Below, piece by piece: positions 1-7,112 of a stretch of 64,000 nt of DNA (its first letter is position 1; every line of letters begins with the position of its first letter). The stretch lies in contig CAVQEZ010000024.1 in assembly GCA_963711635.1 (NCBI GenBank), forward strand, positions 62,001 to 126,000, in the 5' to 3' direction. The stretch comes from CADEED01 sp963711635 (GTDB lineage Bacteria > Pseudomonadota > Gammaproteobacteria > Steroidobacterales > Steroidobacteraceae). Under the pieces are notes generated by a model. That model did no database searches. It saw only the letters and a list, made by a program, of their open reading frames with translations, and was not told where the DNA came from. The translations under genes were made by a program, and so were the position numbers.

Positions 1-96
1 AGATCCGCGGCATCCGTCCGCCGGAGCCCTACAAAGGCAAAGGCGTCCGCTACGTCCGGCGAGCAGATCGTCATGAAGGAGGGCAAGAAGAAGTAA
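1..96 (+). CDS. rplF: 50S ribosomal protein L6, 3' end (partial, frameshifted)
   Basis: This is the C-terminal end of ribosomal protein L6, a 23S rRNA-binding protein near the factor-binding site of the large subunit. From base 3 the translation reads the typical L6 tail IRGIRPPEPYKGKGVRY, and the last residues EQIVMKEGKKK end at TAA 94-96 in a different frame. A one-base insertion around 54-59 explains the switch. The gene starts upstream of the window. Its position immediately before rplR is the normal spc-operon order. Confidence 0.9.
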   Translation, partial: RSAASVRRSPTKAKASATSGEQIVMKEGKKK

Positions 97-111
97 TTCT
101 TCGGCACTCAT

Positions 112-472
112 ATGCAGATCACCAAGAAAGAGCGGCGCCAGCGCCGCGCCATCAAGACCCGCATGAAGATCCGCGAGCTCGGCATCGCGCGTCTGACCGT
201 GCACCGCACCCCGCAGCACATCTACGCGCAGGTGTTCGATGCCTCGGGCGGCAAGGTGCTCGCCACCGCGTCCACCGTGCAGGAGAACGTCGCCAAGGGA
301 CTCAAGGGCACGGGCAACGTCGAGGCGGCCAAGGCCGTCGGCACGCGCGATTGCCGAGGCCGCGAAGGCCGCGGGCGTCACCAAGGTCGCGTTCGATCGC
401 GCGGGTTTCATGTATCACGGCCGCGTCAAGGCGCTGGCCGACGCCGCGCGTGAAGCCGGCCTGGAATTCTGA
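112..472 (+). CDS. rplR: 50S ribosomal protein L18 (frameshifted)
   Basis: L18 binds 5S rRNA and anchors it to the large subunit. It starts with MQITKKERRQRRAIKTRMK at ATG 112, and the first frame matches the family through GNVEAAKAVG. A one-base insertion near 338-346 then moves the reading to the next frame, which supplies the conserved tail FDRAGFMYHGRVKALADAAR and the end AGLEF with TGA at 470-472. The combined product is about 119 residues, close to the 117 of E. coli. It lies 15 bases after rplF and 11 before rpsE in the spc operon. An indel error is far more likely than a true mutation, because L18 is essential. Confidence 0.93.
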
Positions 473-483
473 GGACTTAACTA

Positions 484-993
484 ATGGCACGACCGGACAA
501 CAAATCGCAGTCGCAGGACGAGTTCCTCGAGAAGCTGGTTGCAGTCAATCGCACGGCCAAGGTGGTCAAGGGCGGACGCCAGTTCGGCTTCACCGCGCTG
601 ACTGTCGTGGGCGACGGCGCCGGCCGCGTGGGCTTCGGATTCGGCAAGGCGCGTGAAGTGCCGGTGGCCATTTCCAAGGCCATGGCGCAGGCGCGCAAGA
701 ACATGATCAACGTGGCGCTCAGGAACGACACGCTGCACTTCGCCATCAAGGGTTCGCACGGCGCGACCATGGTGTACATGCAGCCGGCATCCGATGGTAC
801 CGGCGTCATCGCCGGCGGCGGTATGCGCGCGGTGCTCGAGTGCGCCGGCGTGCGCAACGTGCTGGCCAAGAGCTACGGCTCGCGCAACCCCATCAACGTG
901 GTGCGCGCCACGGTGAATGCGCTGGCCAATGTGCGCTCGCCCGAGGACATCGCGGCCAAGCGCGGCAAGAGCGTCGAGGAGATCCTGGGCTGA
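484..993 (+). CDS. rpsE: 30S ribosomal protein S5
   Basis: S5 is a small-subunit protein that contributes to translational accuracy and to mRNA helicase activity at the entry tunnel. The 169-residue frame is intact. It carries the N-terminal double-stranded-RNA-binding fold, with the family signature VVKGGRQFGFTALTVVGDGA at about residues 22-41 and GFGFGKAREVPVAISKAM at about 45-62, followed by the C-terminal ribosomal-fold half ending in the KRGKSVEEILG tail. ATG 484 is preceded by GAGGACTTAACT, which has a usable ribosome-binding site. Order and spacing are standard for the spc operon. Confidence 0.98.
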   Translation: MARPDNKSQSQDEFLEKLVAVNRTAKVVKGGRQFGFTALTVVGDGAGRVGFGFGKAREVPVAISKAMAQARKNMINVALRNDTLHFAIKGSHGATMVYMQPASDGTGVIAGGGMRAVLECAGVRNVLAKSYGSRNPINVVRATVNALANVRSPEDIAAKRGKSVEEILG

Positions 994-1013
994 TCGCCCG
1001 CGGAGCAACCCAC

Positions 1014-1217
1014 ATGGCAGCCAAGAACATCAAGGTCACGCTGGCGAAGAGCCTCGCGGGCCAGCTGAAGAGCATCCAGGCGTCGGTGCGCGGGCTTGGC
1101 CTGCGTAAGCCGCACCAGACGGTGGAAGTCTCCGACACGCCGCAGAACCGCGGCATGATCGGCGCGGCTTCGCACCTGTTGAAGGTTTCGCCCCCCGCCG
1201 AAGGCGGGAAGAATTAA
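1014..1217 (+). CDS. rpmD: 50S ribosomal protein L30
   Basis: L30 is a small large-subunit protein. The 67-residue product begins MAAKNIKVTLAKSLAG and contains the family core with VRGLGLRKPHQTVEV and NRGMI, and it ends at TAA 1215-1217. The length is slightly above the 59 residues of E. coli, with a short extra tail after HLLKV. It lies 20 bases after rpsE and 12 before rplO, as expected in the spc operon. Confidence 0.96.
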   Translation: MAAKNIKVTLAKSLAGQLKSIQASVRGLGLRKPHQTVEVSDTPQNRGMIGAASHLLKVSPPAEGGKN

Positions 1218-1229
1218 AGAGGCATCGAC

Positions 1230-1712
1230 ATGACCATGCGTTTGAACGACATGAAGCCCGCCCAAGGAGCCCGCAAGACGCGTCTGCGCGTGGGTCGCGG
1301 CGCGTCCGCCGGCCAGGGCAAGACCTGCGGCCGCGGCGTGAAGGGCCAGCGTGCCCGCAAGGGTGGCTATCACAAGGTCGGCTTCGAAGGCGGCCAGATG
1401 CCCATCCAGCGTCGCATGCCCAAGGTCGGCTTCCGTTCGGCCATGAAGGCCTTGCGCGCCGAGGTGCGCCTGGACGAGCTGGCCAAGATCGAGGGCACCG
1501 TGGTCGATCTCGACGCCTTGAAGAAGGCCAACATCATCCCGACATTTGCCGACCAGGCAAAAGTCGTGCTGTCGGGCGAAATCAATAAAGCCTTCACGCT
1601 CAAAGGCATCGGCACCACCAAGGGTGCGCGTGAGGCCATCGAGAAGGCGGGCGGCACGGTCGAGGCGCTGCCCGAGAAGCCCAAGGCAGAGAAACTGAAG
1701 GCCAAGAAGTAA
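1230..1712 (+). CDS. rplO: 50S ribosomal protein L15
   Basis: L15 is a late-assembly protein of the large subunit. The 160-residue product has the hallmark glycine/arginine-rich N-terminus, including RVGRGASAGQGKTCGRGVKG and the stretch ending GGYHKVGFEGGQMP, and then the globular C-terminal domain. Two in-frame starts are possible: ATG 1230 gives MTM, and ATG 1236 gives the more usual MRLNDMKPA. The alignment start at 1236 is the more family-like of the two. It ends 12 bases before secY, with which it is probably co-transcribed. Confidence 0.97.
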   Translation: MTMRLNDMKPAQGARKTRLRVGRGASAGQGKTCGRGVKGQRARKGGYHKVGFEGGQMPIQRRMPKVGFRSAMKALRAEVRLDELAKIEGTVVDLDALKKANIIPTFADQAKVVLSGEINKAFTLKGIGTTKGAREAIEKAGGTVEALPEKPKAEKLKAKK

Positions 1713-1724
1713 GGCAGCTCGCAC

Positions 1725-3083
1725 GTGGCAGACAGCTCAACCCAGAATCCGGCAGCAGTACTTGGCGACGCGGCGCGTTACGGCGACGTGCGCAAGCGCC
1801 TGCTGTTCCTGATCGGCGGTCTCATTGTCTACCGCATCGGCACCTACATCCCGGTGCCGGGCATCAACCCGGACGCGGTCGCGAACTTCTTCAAGGACAA
1901 TGCCGAGACCATTTTCGGCGTCGTGAACATGTTCTCGGGCGGCGCGCTCGAGCGCCTGTCCATCTTCACGCTGGGCGTGATGCCGTACATCTCGGCCTCG
2001 ATCATCATCCAGATGATGTCCATGGTCGTGCCGACGCTCATGGAGTATCGCAAGGAAGGCGAGTCGGGCCGGCGCAAGATCACCGAGCTCACGCGCTACA
2101 GTACGCTCGGCCTCGCGCTGTTCCAGTCGTTCATCACGGCCAGCGGCCTGCAGACCCAGGGCATGGTGGTCGCGCCGGGATGGCAATTCCTGTTCACGGC
2201 CACCATCACCATGACCACGGGCGCCATGTTCCTCATGTGGCTCGGTGAGCAGATCACCGAGCGCGGCGTGGGCAACGGTATTTCGATGATCATCCTGGGC
2301 GGCATCGTCGCGGGTATTCCAGGCGCCGTCGGCCAGACCGTGGAGCAGATCAACACGGGCGAGATGAGCGGCCTGTTCGCCATCGTGCTCATCGTGGTGG
2401 TGCTCGCGGTCACCTCGTTCTGCGTGTTCGTGGAGCGCGCACAGCGCCGTATCCCCGTCGACTACGCCAAGCGACAGGTCGGTCGCCGCATGATGGCGGC
2501 GCAGACCACGCACCTGCCGTTCAAGCTCAACATGTCGGGCGTGATTCCGCCGATCTTCGCGTCGAGCCTGCTGCTGTTCCCGGCCACGATCGCCGGTTTC
2601 GGCGGCCCGTCCAACGACAGCTGGTGGGGCAATGCGCTGCAGACCTTCGGCACCACCTTCGGCTACGGCCAGCCGGCGCACGTCGTGATGTACGGCTTCC
2701 TGATCATCTTCTTCTGCTTCTTCTACACGGCGCTGGTGTTCAACGCGCGCGAGACGGCCGACAACCTCAAGAAGTCGGGCGCCTTCATCCGCGGCATCCG
2801 CCCGGGCCAGCAGACCGGCGAATACATCGACAAGGTGCTCACGCGGCTCACGCTGTGGGGCGCGGTCTACATCACCGCCGTCTGCCTGCTGCCCGAGATC
2901 ATGATGGTGCAGGGCGGCGTGCCCTTCGTGTTCGGCGGCACCTCGCTGCTGATCGTCGTGGTGGTGGCGATGGACTTCTTCTCGCAGCTGATCGCGCACA
3001 CGCAGTCGCATCAGTACCGGCAGCCTCATGAAGAAGGCGAATCTGATGGGTTACGGCCGCAGCGGCGCGCCGCAGCTAAGTAG
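1725..3083 (+). CDS. secY: Preprotein translocase subunit SecY
   Basis: SecY forms the protein-conducting channel of the inner membrane with SecE and SecG. The 452-residue product starts at GTG 1725 and shows the ten hydrophobic segments expected, beginning with LLFLIGGLIVYRIGTYIPVP. The plug and second-helix region around IFTLGVMPYISASIIIQMM and the late motif GAFIRGIRPGQQTGEYIDKV, in the cytosolic loop contacting SecA and the ribosome, are both present. The frame is intact even though several neighbours are not. Placement after rplO and before rpmJ is the usual proteobacterial arrangement. Confidence 0.98.
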   Translation: MADSSTQNPAAVLGDAARYGDVRKRLLFLIGGLIVYRIGTYIPVPGINPDAVANFFKDNAETIFGVVNMFSGGALERLSIFTLGVMPYISASIIIQMMSMVVPTLMEYRKEGESGRRKITELTRYSTLGLALFQSFITASGLQTQGMVVAPGWQFLFTATITMTTGAMFLMWLGEQITERGVGNGISMIILGGIVAGIPGAVGQTVEQINTGEMSGLFAIVLIVVVLAVTSFCVFVERAQRRIPVDYAKRQVGRRMMAAQTTHLPFKLNMSGVIPPIFASSLLLFPATIAGFGGPSNDSWWGNALQTFGTTFGYGQPAHVVMYGFLIIFFCFFYTALVFNARETADNLKKSGAFIRGIRPGQQTGEYIDKVLTRLTLWGAVYITAVCLLPEIMMVQGGVPFVFGGTSLLIVVVVAMDFFSQLIAHTQSHQYRQPHEEGESDGLRPQRRAAAK

Positions 3084-3093
3084 GGTTTAAATC

Positions 3094-3207
3094 ATGAAAG
3101 TACGTCCCTCAGTCAAAAAGATCTGCAAGAACTGCAAGATCGTGCGCCGTCGTGGCGTGATCTACGTGATCTGTGCGGACACGCGCCACAAGCAGCGCCA
3201 GGGCTAA
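3094..3207 (+). CDS. rpmJ: 50S ribosomal protein L36 (zinc-binding form)
   Basis: L36 is the smallest large-subunit protein. The 37-residue product begins MKVRPSVKKICKNCK and ends at TAA 3205-3207. Cys11, Cys14, Cys27 and His32 are all present, so this is the zinc-ribbon (C+) form rather than the zinc-free paralog. It lies 10 bases after the secY stop and 16 before rpsM. It separates the spc-type genes from the alpha-operon genes exactly as in many gammaproteobacteria. Confidence 0.97.
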   Translation: MKVRPSVKKICKNCKIVRRRGVIYVICADTRHKQRQG

Positions 3208-3223
3208 CAGGTAGGTATCGAAC

Positions 3224-3604
3224 ATGGCACGTATTGCCGGCATCAACATCCCGATGAACAAACATGTGGTCATCGGCCTCACGCACATCTTCGGTGTGGG
3301 ACGTTCGCGCGCCAAGGACATCTGCGTCGCTGCGAACATCGCGCCGACCACCAAGGTGAAGGATCTCACCGAGGTCGAGGTCAACGCGATCCGCTCGGTG
3401 CTGGCCAAGACCGCGGTCGAGGGCGACCTGCGCCGCGAGAATTCCATGAACATCAAGCGTCTCATGGATCTGGGCACGTACCGCGGCATGCGCCATCGCA
3501 AGGGCCTGCCGGTTCGTGGTCAGCGCACGCGCACCAATGCGCGCACGCGCAAGGGCCCGCGCAAGCAGGCCGTGAAGCTGAACGCTCCTCCGGGCAAGGT
3601 GTAA
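3224..3604 (+). CDS. rpsM: 30S ribosomal protein S13
   Basis: S13 sits in the small-subunit head and contacts P-site tRNA and intersubunit bridges. The 126-residue product begins MARIAGINIPMNKHVVIGL, has the helix-two-turns-helix region with LTHIFGVGRSRAKDIC, and ends in the basic tail RTRTNARTRKGPRKQAVK. That tail reaches the decoding centre. The protein is a little longer than the 118 residues of E. coli because of a short extension after the basic tail. It is the first gene of the classical alpha operon. Confidence 0.98.
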   Translation: MARIAGINIPMNKHVVIGLTHIFGVGRSRAKDICVAANIAPTTKVKDLTEVEVNAIRSVLAKTAVEGDLRRENSMNIKRLMDLGTYRGMRHRKGLPVRGQRTRTNARTRKGPRKQAVKLNAPPGKV

Positions 3605-3610
3605 AGATTT

Positions 3611-4057
3611 ATGGCTGACGAAAAGAAGACTGAAGCCGCTGCTCCGGCCGCGGGTGCCGCAGGCGCCGCCGCCGCAGGTGGTCCGAAGAAGCCGAAGAAG
3701 GCACGCAAGAACGTGCTGGACGGCATCGCGCACGTGCACGCGTCGTTCAACAACACCATCATCACGATCACCGATCGCCAGGGAAACACGCTTTCCTGGG
3801 CGACCTCGGGCGGTTGCGGCTTCCGCGGTTCGCGCAAGTCCACGCCGTTCGCGGCGCAGGTGGCGGCCGAGAAGGCCGGCGTCGCGGCGCAGGAACACGG
3901 CGTGAAGAACGTCGAGGTGCGTGTCGGTGGTCCCGGCCCCGGCCGTGAATCCGCGGTGCGCGCCCTGAACGCCTGCGGCCTCAAGATCACCAGCATCTCC
4001 GACATCACGCCGATTCCGCACAACGGCTGCCGCCCGCCCAAGAAGCGCCGCGTTTAA
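3611..4057 (+). CDS. rpsK: 30S ribosomal protein S11 with extended N-terminus
   Basis: S11 lies on the platform of the small subunit near the E site. The 148-residue product has the complete family core from about residue 32, including HVHASFNNTIITITDRQGN, the GGCGFRGSRKSTPFAAQ segment, and the conserved end IPHNGCRPPKKRRV. The first 30 residues are an Ala/Gly/Pro-rich extension with alternating Ala blocks that the 129-residue E. coli protein lacks. ATG 3611 follows rpsM by 6 bases and no better downstream start is seen. The extension is probably real but disordered. Confidence 0.97.
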   Translation: MADEKKTEAAAPAAGAAGAAAAGGPKKPKKARKNVLDGIAHVHASFNNTIITITDRQGNTLSWATSGGCGFRGSRKSTPFAAQVAAEKAGVAAQEHGVKNVEVRVGGPGPGRESAVRALNACGLKITSISDITPIPHNGCRPPKKRRV

Positions 4058-4072
4058 GCAGGACAAATACAG

Positions 4073-4697
4073 ATGGCACAGTACACCGGTCCCAAGTGCA
4101 AGCTCGCGCGTCGCGAGGGCACGGATCTTTTCCTGAAGAGCGGCGTCAAGCCGCTCGAGAGCAAGTGCAAGTTCCAGGTGCCGCCGGGCGGCATCAAGGG
4201 CGAGCGCAAGCAGCGCCTGTCGGACTACGGTCTGCAGCTGCGCGAGAAGCAGAAGCTGCGCCGCATGTACGGCGTGCTCGAGCGCCAGTTCGGCAACTAC
4301 TACGTCGAAGCGGCGCGCCGCACCGGCTCCTCGGGTGAGAACCTGCTGAAGCTGCTCGAGTGCCGTCTCGACAACGTGGTGTATCGCATGGGCTTCGCCG
4401 CGACGCGCGCGGAAGCGCGCCAGCTGGTGTGGCACAAGTCGATCGCGGTGAACGACGGCGTGGTCACGCATCGCCTCGTACCAGTGCAAGGCCGGCGACA
4501 TCGTCAGATGCGCGAGAAGGCCAAGAAGCAGCTGCGCATCCAGGGCGCGATGAACGATCGCGCCGCAGGTGGGTCTGCCCGAGTGGGTGGACGTGAACGA
4601 CAAGGAGTTCCGTGGCGTGTTCAAGTCGGTGCCGGGGCGGGACGAGATCCTGCCGGACATCAACGAGAACCTCGTCGTCGAGTTGTATTCGAAGTAA
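4073..4697 (+). CDS. rpsD: 30S ribosomal protein S4 (frameshifted)
   Basis: S4 nucleates 16S rRNA assembly and, in E. coli, represses the alpha operon. The first frame runs from MAQYTGPKCKLARREGTD through NGMGFAATRAEARQ-type S4-domain sequence to about residue 132. Three single-base shifts are then needed: an insertion near 4470, a compensating loss near 4508, and an insertion near 4566. After correction the tail GLPEWVDVNDKEFRGVFKSV and the end ENLVVELYSK, with TAA 4695-4697, are recovered. The corrected product is about 207 residues, normal for the family. The shifts are best read as sequence errors in an essential gene. Confidence 0.93.
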
Positions 4698-4711
4698 TTG
4701 ATTTTCACGGA

Positions 4712-4729
4712 CCCGCCGTCTTCGGCGGG
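4712..4729 (+). terminator. Intercistronic hairpin between rpsD and rpoA
   Basis: CCCGCCG (4712-4718) pairs perfectly with CGGCGGG (4723-4729) around a TCTT loop. No run of T follows; the next bases are TTGAAAG. This is therefore more likely an RNA-stabilising or attenuating hairpin than a full terminator, since rpoA must be expressed from the same transcript. The pairing is seen directly and the role is inferred. Confidence 0.45.
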
Positions 4730-4763
4730 TTGAAAGTGGCCGCGTAAGCGGCTGGAGAGCGCT

Positions 4764-5769
4764 ATGCAGGGTTCAGTCAGCGAATTTTTGAAGCCGCGTG
4801 TCGTCAAGGTGCAGCCCGTGGCTCCGCGCCAGGCGCGCGTGGTCATCGAGCCGTTCGAGCGTGGCTTCGGCCATACGCTCGGCAACGCGCTGCGTCGCGT
4901 GTTGCTGTCGTCCATGCCGGGCAGCGCCATCACCGAAGTCGAGATCGACGGCGTGCTGCACGAGTACACCAGCATCGAAGGCGTGCAGGAAGACGTCGTC
5001 GACATCCTGCTGAACCTCAAGCAGGTCGCGCTGCGCATGCACACGCGCGACAGCGCCGAGCTGCGCCTGCACAAGAAGGGCCCGGGCCCGGTGACGGCCG
5101 GCGACATCCAGACGGATCACGACATCGAAGTCGTGAATCCGGAGCTGGTGCATCGCCAACCTCACCAAGGCCGGCGAGCTGAACATGACGCTGCGCGTCG
5201 AGCGCGGCCGCGGCTACCGCCCGGCCGTGCAAGCGCGCGGCGTTCGAAGAGCAGACCCGCCCGATCGGCCGCCTGCAGCTCGATGCCTCGTTCTCGCCCG
5301 TGCGTCGCGTGACCTACTCCGTCGATGCCGCCCGCGTCGAGCAGCGCACCGACCTCGACAAGCTGGTCATCGACATCGAGACCAACGGCACCATCGACGC
5401 GGAAGAAGCCATCCGCCGCGCCGGCGGCATCCTCAAGGATCAGCTGTCGGTGTTCGTGGACCTGCAGGGCGAGGAAGAGGCCTCGCACCAAGGTCTCCGA
5501 GATGCAGTTCGACCCGATCCTGCTGCGGCCCGTCGACGAGCTCGAGCTCACCGTGCGCAGCGCGAACTGCCTCAAGGCGGAGAACATCCACTACATCGGC
5601 GATCTCGTGCAGCGCACGGAAGTCGAGCTGCTGCGCACGCCGAACCTCGGCAAGAAGTCGCTCACCGAGATCAAGGAAGTGCTGCAGAGCCACGGCCTCA
5701 TGCTCGGCATGCGCCTCGACGGCTGGCCGCCGGCCGGCCTGAAGCACGATGCCGAACGCGGAATGATAG
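4764..5769 (+). CDS. rpoA: RNA polymerase subunit alpha (frameshifted)
   Basis: RpoA is the dimerising scaffold of RNA polymerase; its C-terminal domain contacts UP elements and activators. It starts MQGSVSEFLKPRVV at ATG 4764, and the N-terminal-domain signature GFGHTLGNALRRVLLSSMPG is intact. One-base insertions near 5149, 5230 and 5489 divide the gene. Between them are VEAARVEQRTDLDKLVI-type sequence and, in the C-terminal domain, PILLRPVDELELTVRSANCL and the helix-hairpin-helix NLGKKSLTEIKEVL. The expected stop after GWPPAGLK is missing from the final frame, which stays open to 5891 inside rplQ. A fourth indel with TGA 5764 or TAG 5767 as the real stop is likely, so the 3' end is approximate. 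Confidence 0.93.
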
Positions 5770-5818
5770 ACTCGGCCGTCGAAGACGCCGATCGTGAAGT
5801 TAGAAGGAACCAAGTCTC

Positions 5819-6421
5819 ATGCGTCATCAACTTTCCGGTCGCCAGCTGTCGCGCAACAGCCCGCATCGCCACGCGATGCTGCGCAACATGAGCGTCTCGC
5901 TGCTGCGGCACGAGACCATCCGCACCACGCTGCCGAAGGCCAAGGAGCTGCGCCGCGTGGTCGAGCCGCTGATCACGCTCGGCAAGAAAGACAGCGAGGC
6001 GAACCGCCGGCTGGCGTTCTCGCGCCTGCGCGATGCCGAGATCGTCGCGAAGCTGTTCGACGACCTCGGTCCGCGCTTCAAGGCGCGCCCGGGTGGCTAC
6101 ACGCGCATCCTGCGCATGGTGCCGCGTCCGGGCGACAACGCCCCGATGGCGCTGATGCAGCTGGTGGAGCGTTCGGCTCCCGAGGCAGTCGAGGCCGCGC
6201 CGGAAGACAAGAAGGCGAAGAAGGCCGACAAGCCGAAGGCCGAGGCGGCCCCGAGCAAGGAAGACAAGAAGGCCAAGTCCGAAGCCAAGAAGGTGCGCGA
6301 GAAGGCCGCCAAGCACGCCAAGGCCACGAAGGCTGCCGAGAAGAAGGCCGCCAAGAAGGCTCCTGGCGCTTCGGTCAAGAAGAAAAAGACCGCTGCCAAG
6401 AAAAAGAAGTCGTCGAAGTAA
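5819..6421 (+). CDS. rplQ: 50S ribosomal protein L17 with long Lys/Ala-rich tail
   Basis: L17 lies at the peptide-exit side of the large subunit. The product begins MRHQLSGRQLSRNSPHRHAM and the family domain is complete by about residue 120 (RPGDNAPMALMQLVE). About 75 extra residues follow, made of Lys, Ala and Glu blocks such as KKAKKADKPKAEAAPSKED and ending KKKKTAAKKKKSSK. The total of 200 residues compares with about 127 in E. coli. The tail resembles low-complexity basic extensions of bacterial histone-like proteins and probably adds RNA contacts. The frame is intact, and AGAAGGAA precedes ATG 5819. It is the last gene before a strong terminator. Confidence 0.97.
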   Translation: MRHQLSGRQLSRNSPHRHAMLRNMSVSLLRHETIRTTLPKAKELRRVVEPLITLGKKDSEANRRLAFSRLRDAEIVAKLFDDLGPRFKARPGGYTRILRMVPRPGDNAPMALMQLVERSAPEAVEAAPEDKKAKKADKPKAEAAPSKEDKKAKSEAKKVREKAAKHAKATKAAEKKAAKKAPGASVKKKKTAAKKKKSSK

Positions 6422-6441
6422 TTCGACTGTTGGTTCGATAT

Positions 6442-6479
6442 CAAGCGGGCGCCCTTTTCAGGGCGCCCGTTTGATTTGG
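6442..6479 (+). terminator. Rho-independent terminator of the ribosomal protein cluster
   Basis: CAAGCGGGCGCCC (6442-6454) and GGGCGCCCGTTTG (6461-6473) form a 13-pair stem with one G-T wobble around a TTTTCA loop, followed by ATTT. It lies 20 bases after the rplQ stop. The gene on the other strand ends at 6488, so the hairpin can serve both directions. Confidence 0.88.
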
Positions 6480-6487
6480 CGAGTCGG

Positions 6488-7033
6488 TTAACGCGTGGCG
6501 CCCAGGTCTTCCCAGGTCTCCCAGTACTTCTCCCAGTAGCGCGTGTCGGAATTGATCAGCCGCCACATGCCGGTCTGATTCACGAACACCTTGACCACCG
6601 CGCGGCCCTTGTCGCGCTGGTTGCCGCAGGCCGAGGACCAGGACGACTCGTCGACTTGTGAGTCATGTGCGGACTGCGCGGTGGCGACGGACGCCTCGGA
6701 CTTCTGCTCAGTGCATTCCGCGGACTGCGTGAACGCGCCCGACTCCTCGAGGTATTTCCTGATCTGCGCATAGACGTCCGGCATGCCGCTCTTGAAGTGC
6801 TTGCCCTTGGCGCTGGTGTACTGGTTGTTGGAGCGGAAGGTCATGCGCCCGGTGCTGAAGCCGTAGATCTCGAACGACGGACACTTGTTCGCGCAGCCTT
6901 CCACCTGCAGCGACACATAAGTATCGCCAGGTTTCGCCAGTGGTGTGCGCGCTGCGGCGTCTTCGGCGGCAGCGGAAATGCCATTGAGCGCCAGCCACGC
7001 GGAAAACGCGGCGCCCGAAAGTCTTCGGCCCAT
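6488..7033 (-). CDS. Secreted DUF6438-like protein
   Basis: This is a 181-residue secreted protein of unknown function. MGRRLSGAAFSAWLALNGIS followed by an AAA segment is a Sec signal peptide. The mature part contains VSLQVEGCANKCPSFEIYGF at about residues 40-59, the Cys-x3-CP(S/V)-x-(F/Y)-x-(I/V) pattern with a following Gly-rich strand that I associate with the DUF6438 family. A second Cys pair occurs at about residues 106 and 136. The C-terminal part is rich in aromatic residues. It is convergent with rplQ, and no partner gene is evident. The family assignment rests on one motif and is moderate; the reading frame itself is clear. Confidence 0.7.
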   Translation of the reverse strand: MGRRLSGAAFSAWLALNGISAAAEDAAARTPLAKPGDTYVSLQVEGCANKCPSFEIYGFSTGRMTFRSNNQYTSAKGKHFKSGMPDVYAQIRKYLEESGAFTQSAECTEQKSEASVATAQSAHDSQVDESSWSSACGNQRDKGRAVVKVFVNQTGMWRLINSDTRYWEKYWETWEDLGATR

Positions 7034-7112
7034 GAGTCACCTCCAGCCTGCGAACGCGGCGAGTGTACGCGCGCAGGTGGCGGCGCCTGGAGTAACTAAC
7101 GTTGCAGCGATG

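Noticed and set aside
1737..3029. A 430-codon minus-strand open frame antisense to secY
   Set aside because: His/Asp/Arg-rich translation typical of the complement of a membrane-protein gene, with no family resemblance.
3113..5107. A 664-codon open frame on the minus strand across rpsM-rpoA
   Set aside because: It is antisense to clearly conserved ribosomal genes, has low-complexity Arg/Ala/Leu sequence and no domain; long antisense frames are expected in GC-rich DNA.
4073..5769. Programmed frameshifting or recoding in rpsD and rpoA
   Set aside because: Shifts occur at many unrelated places without slippery heptamers and also break non-coupled genes elsewhere; sequence error is simpler.
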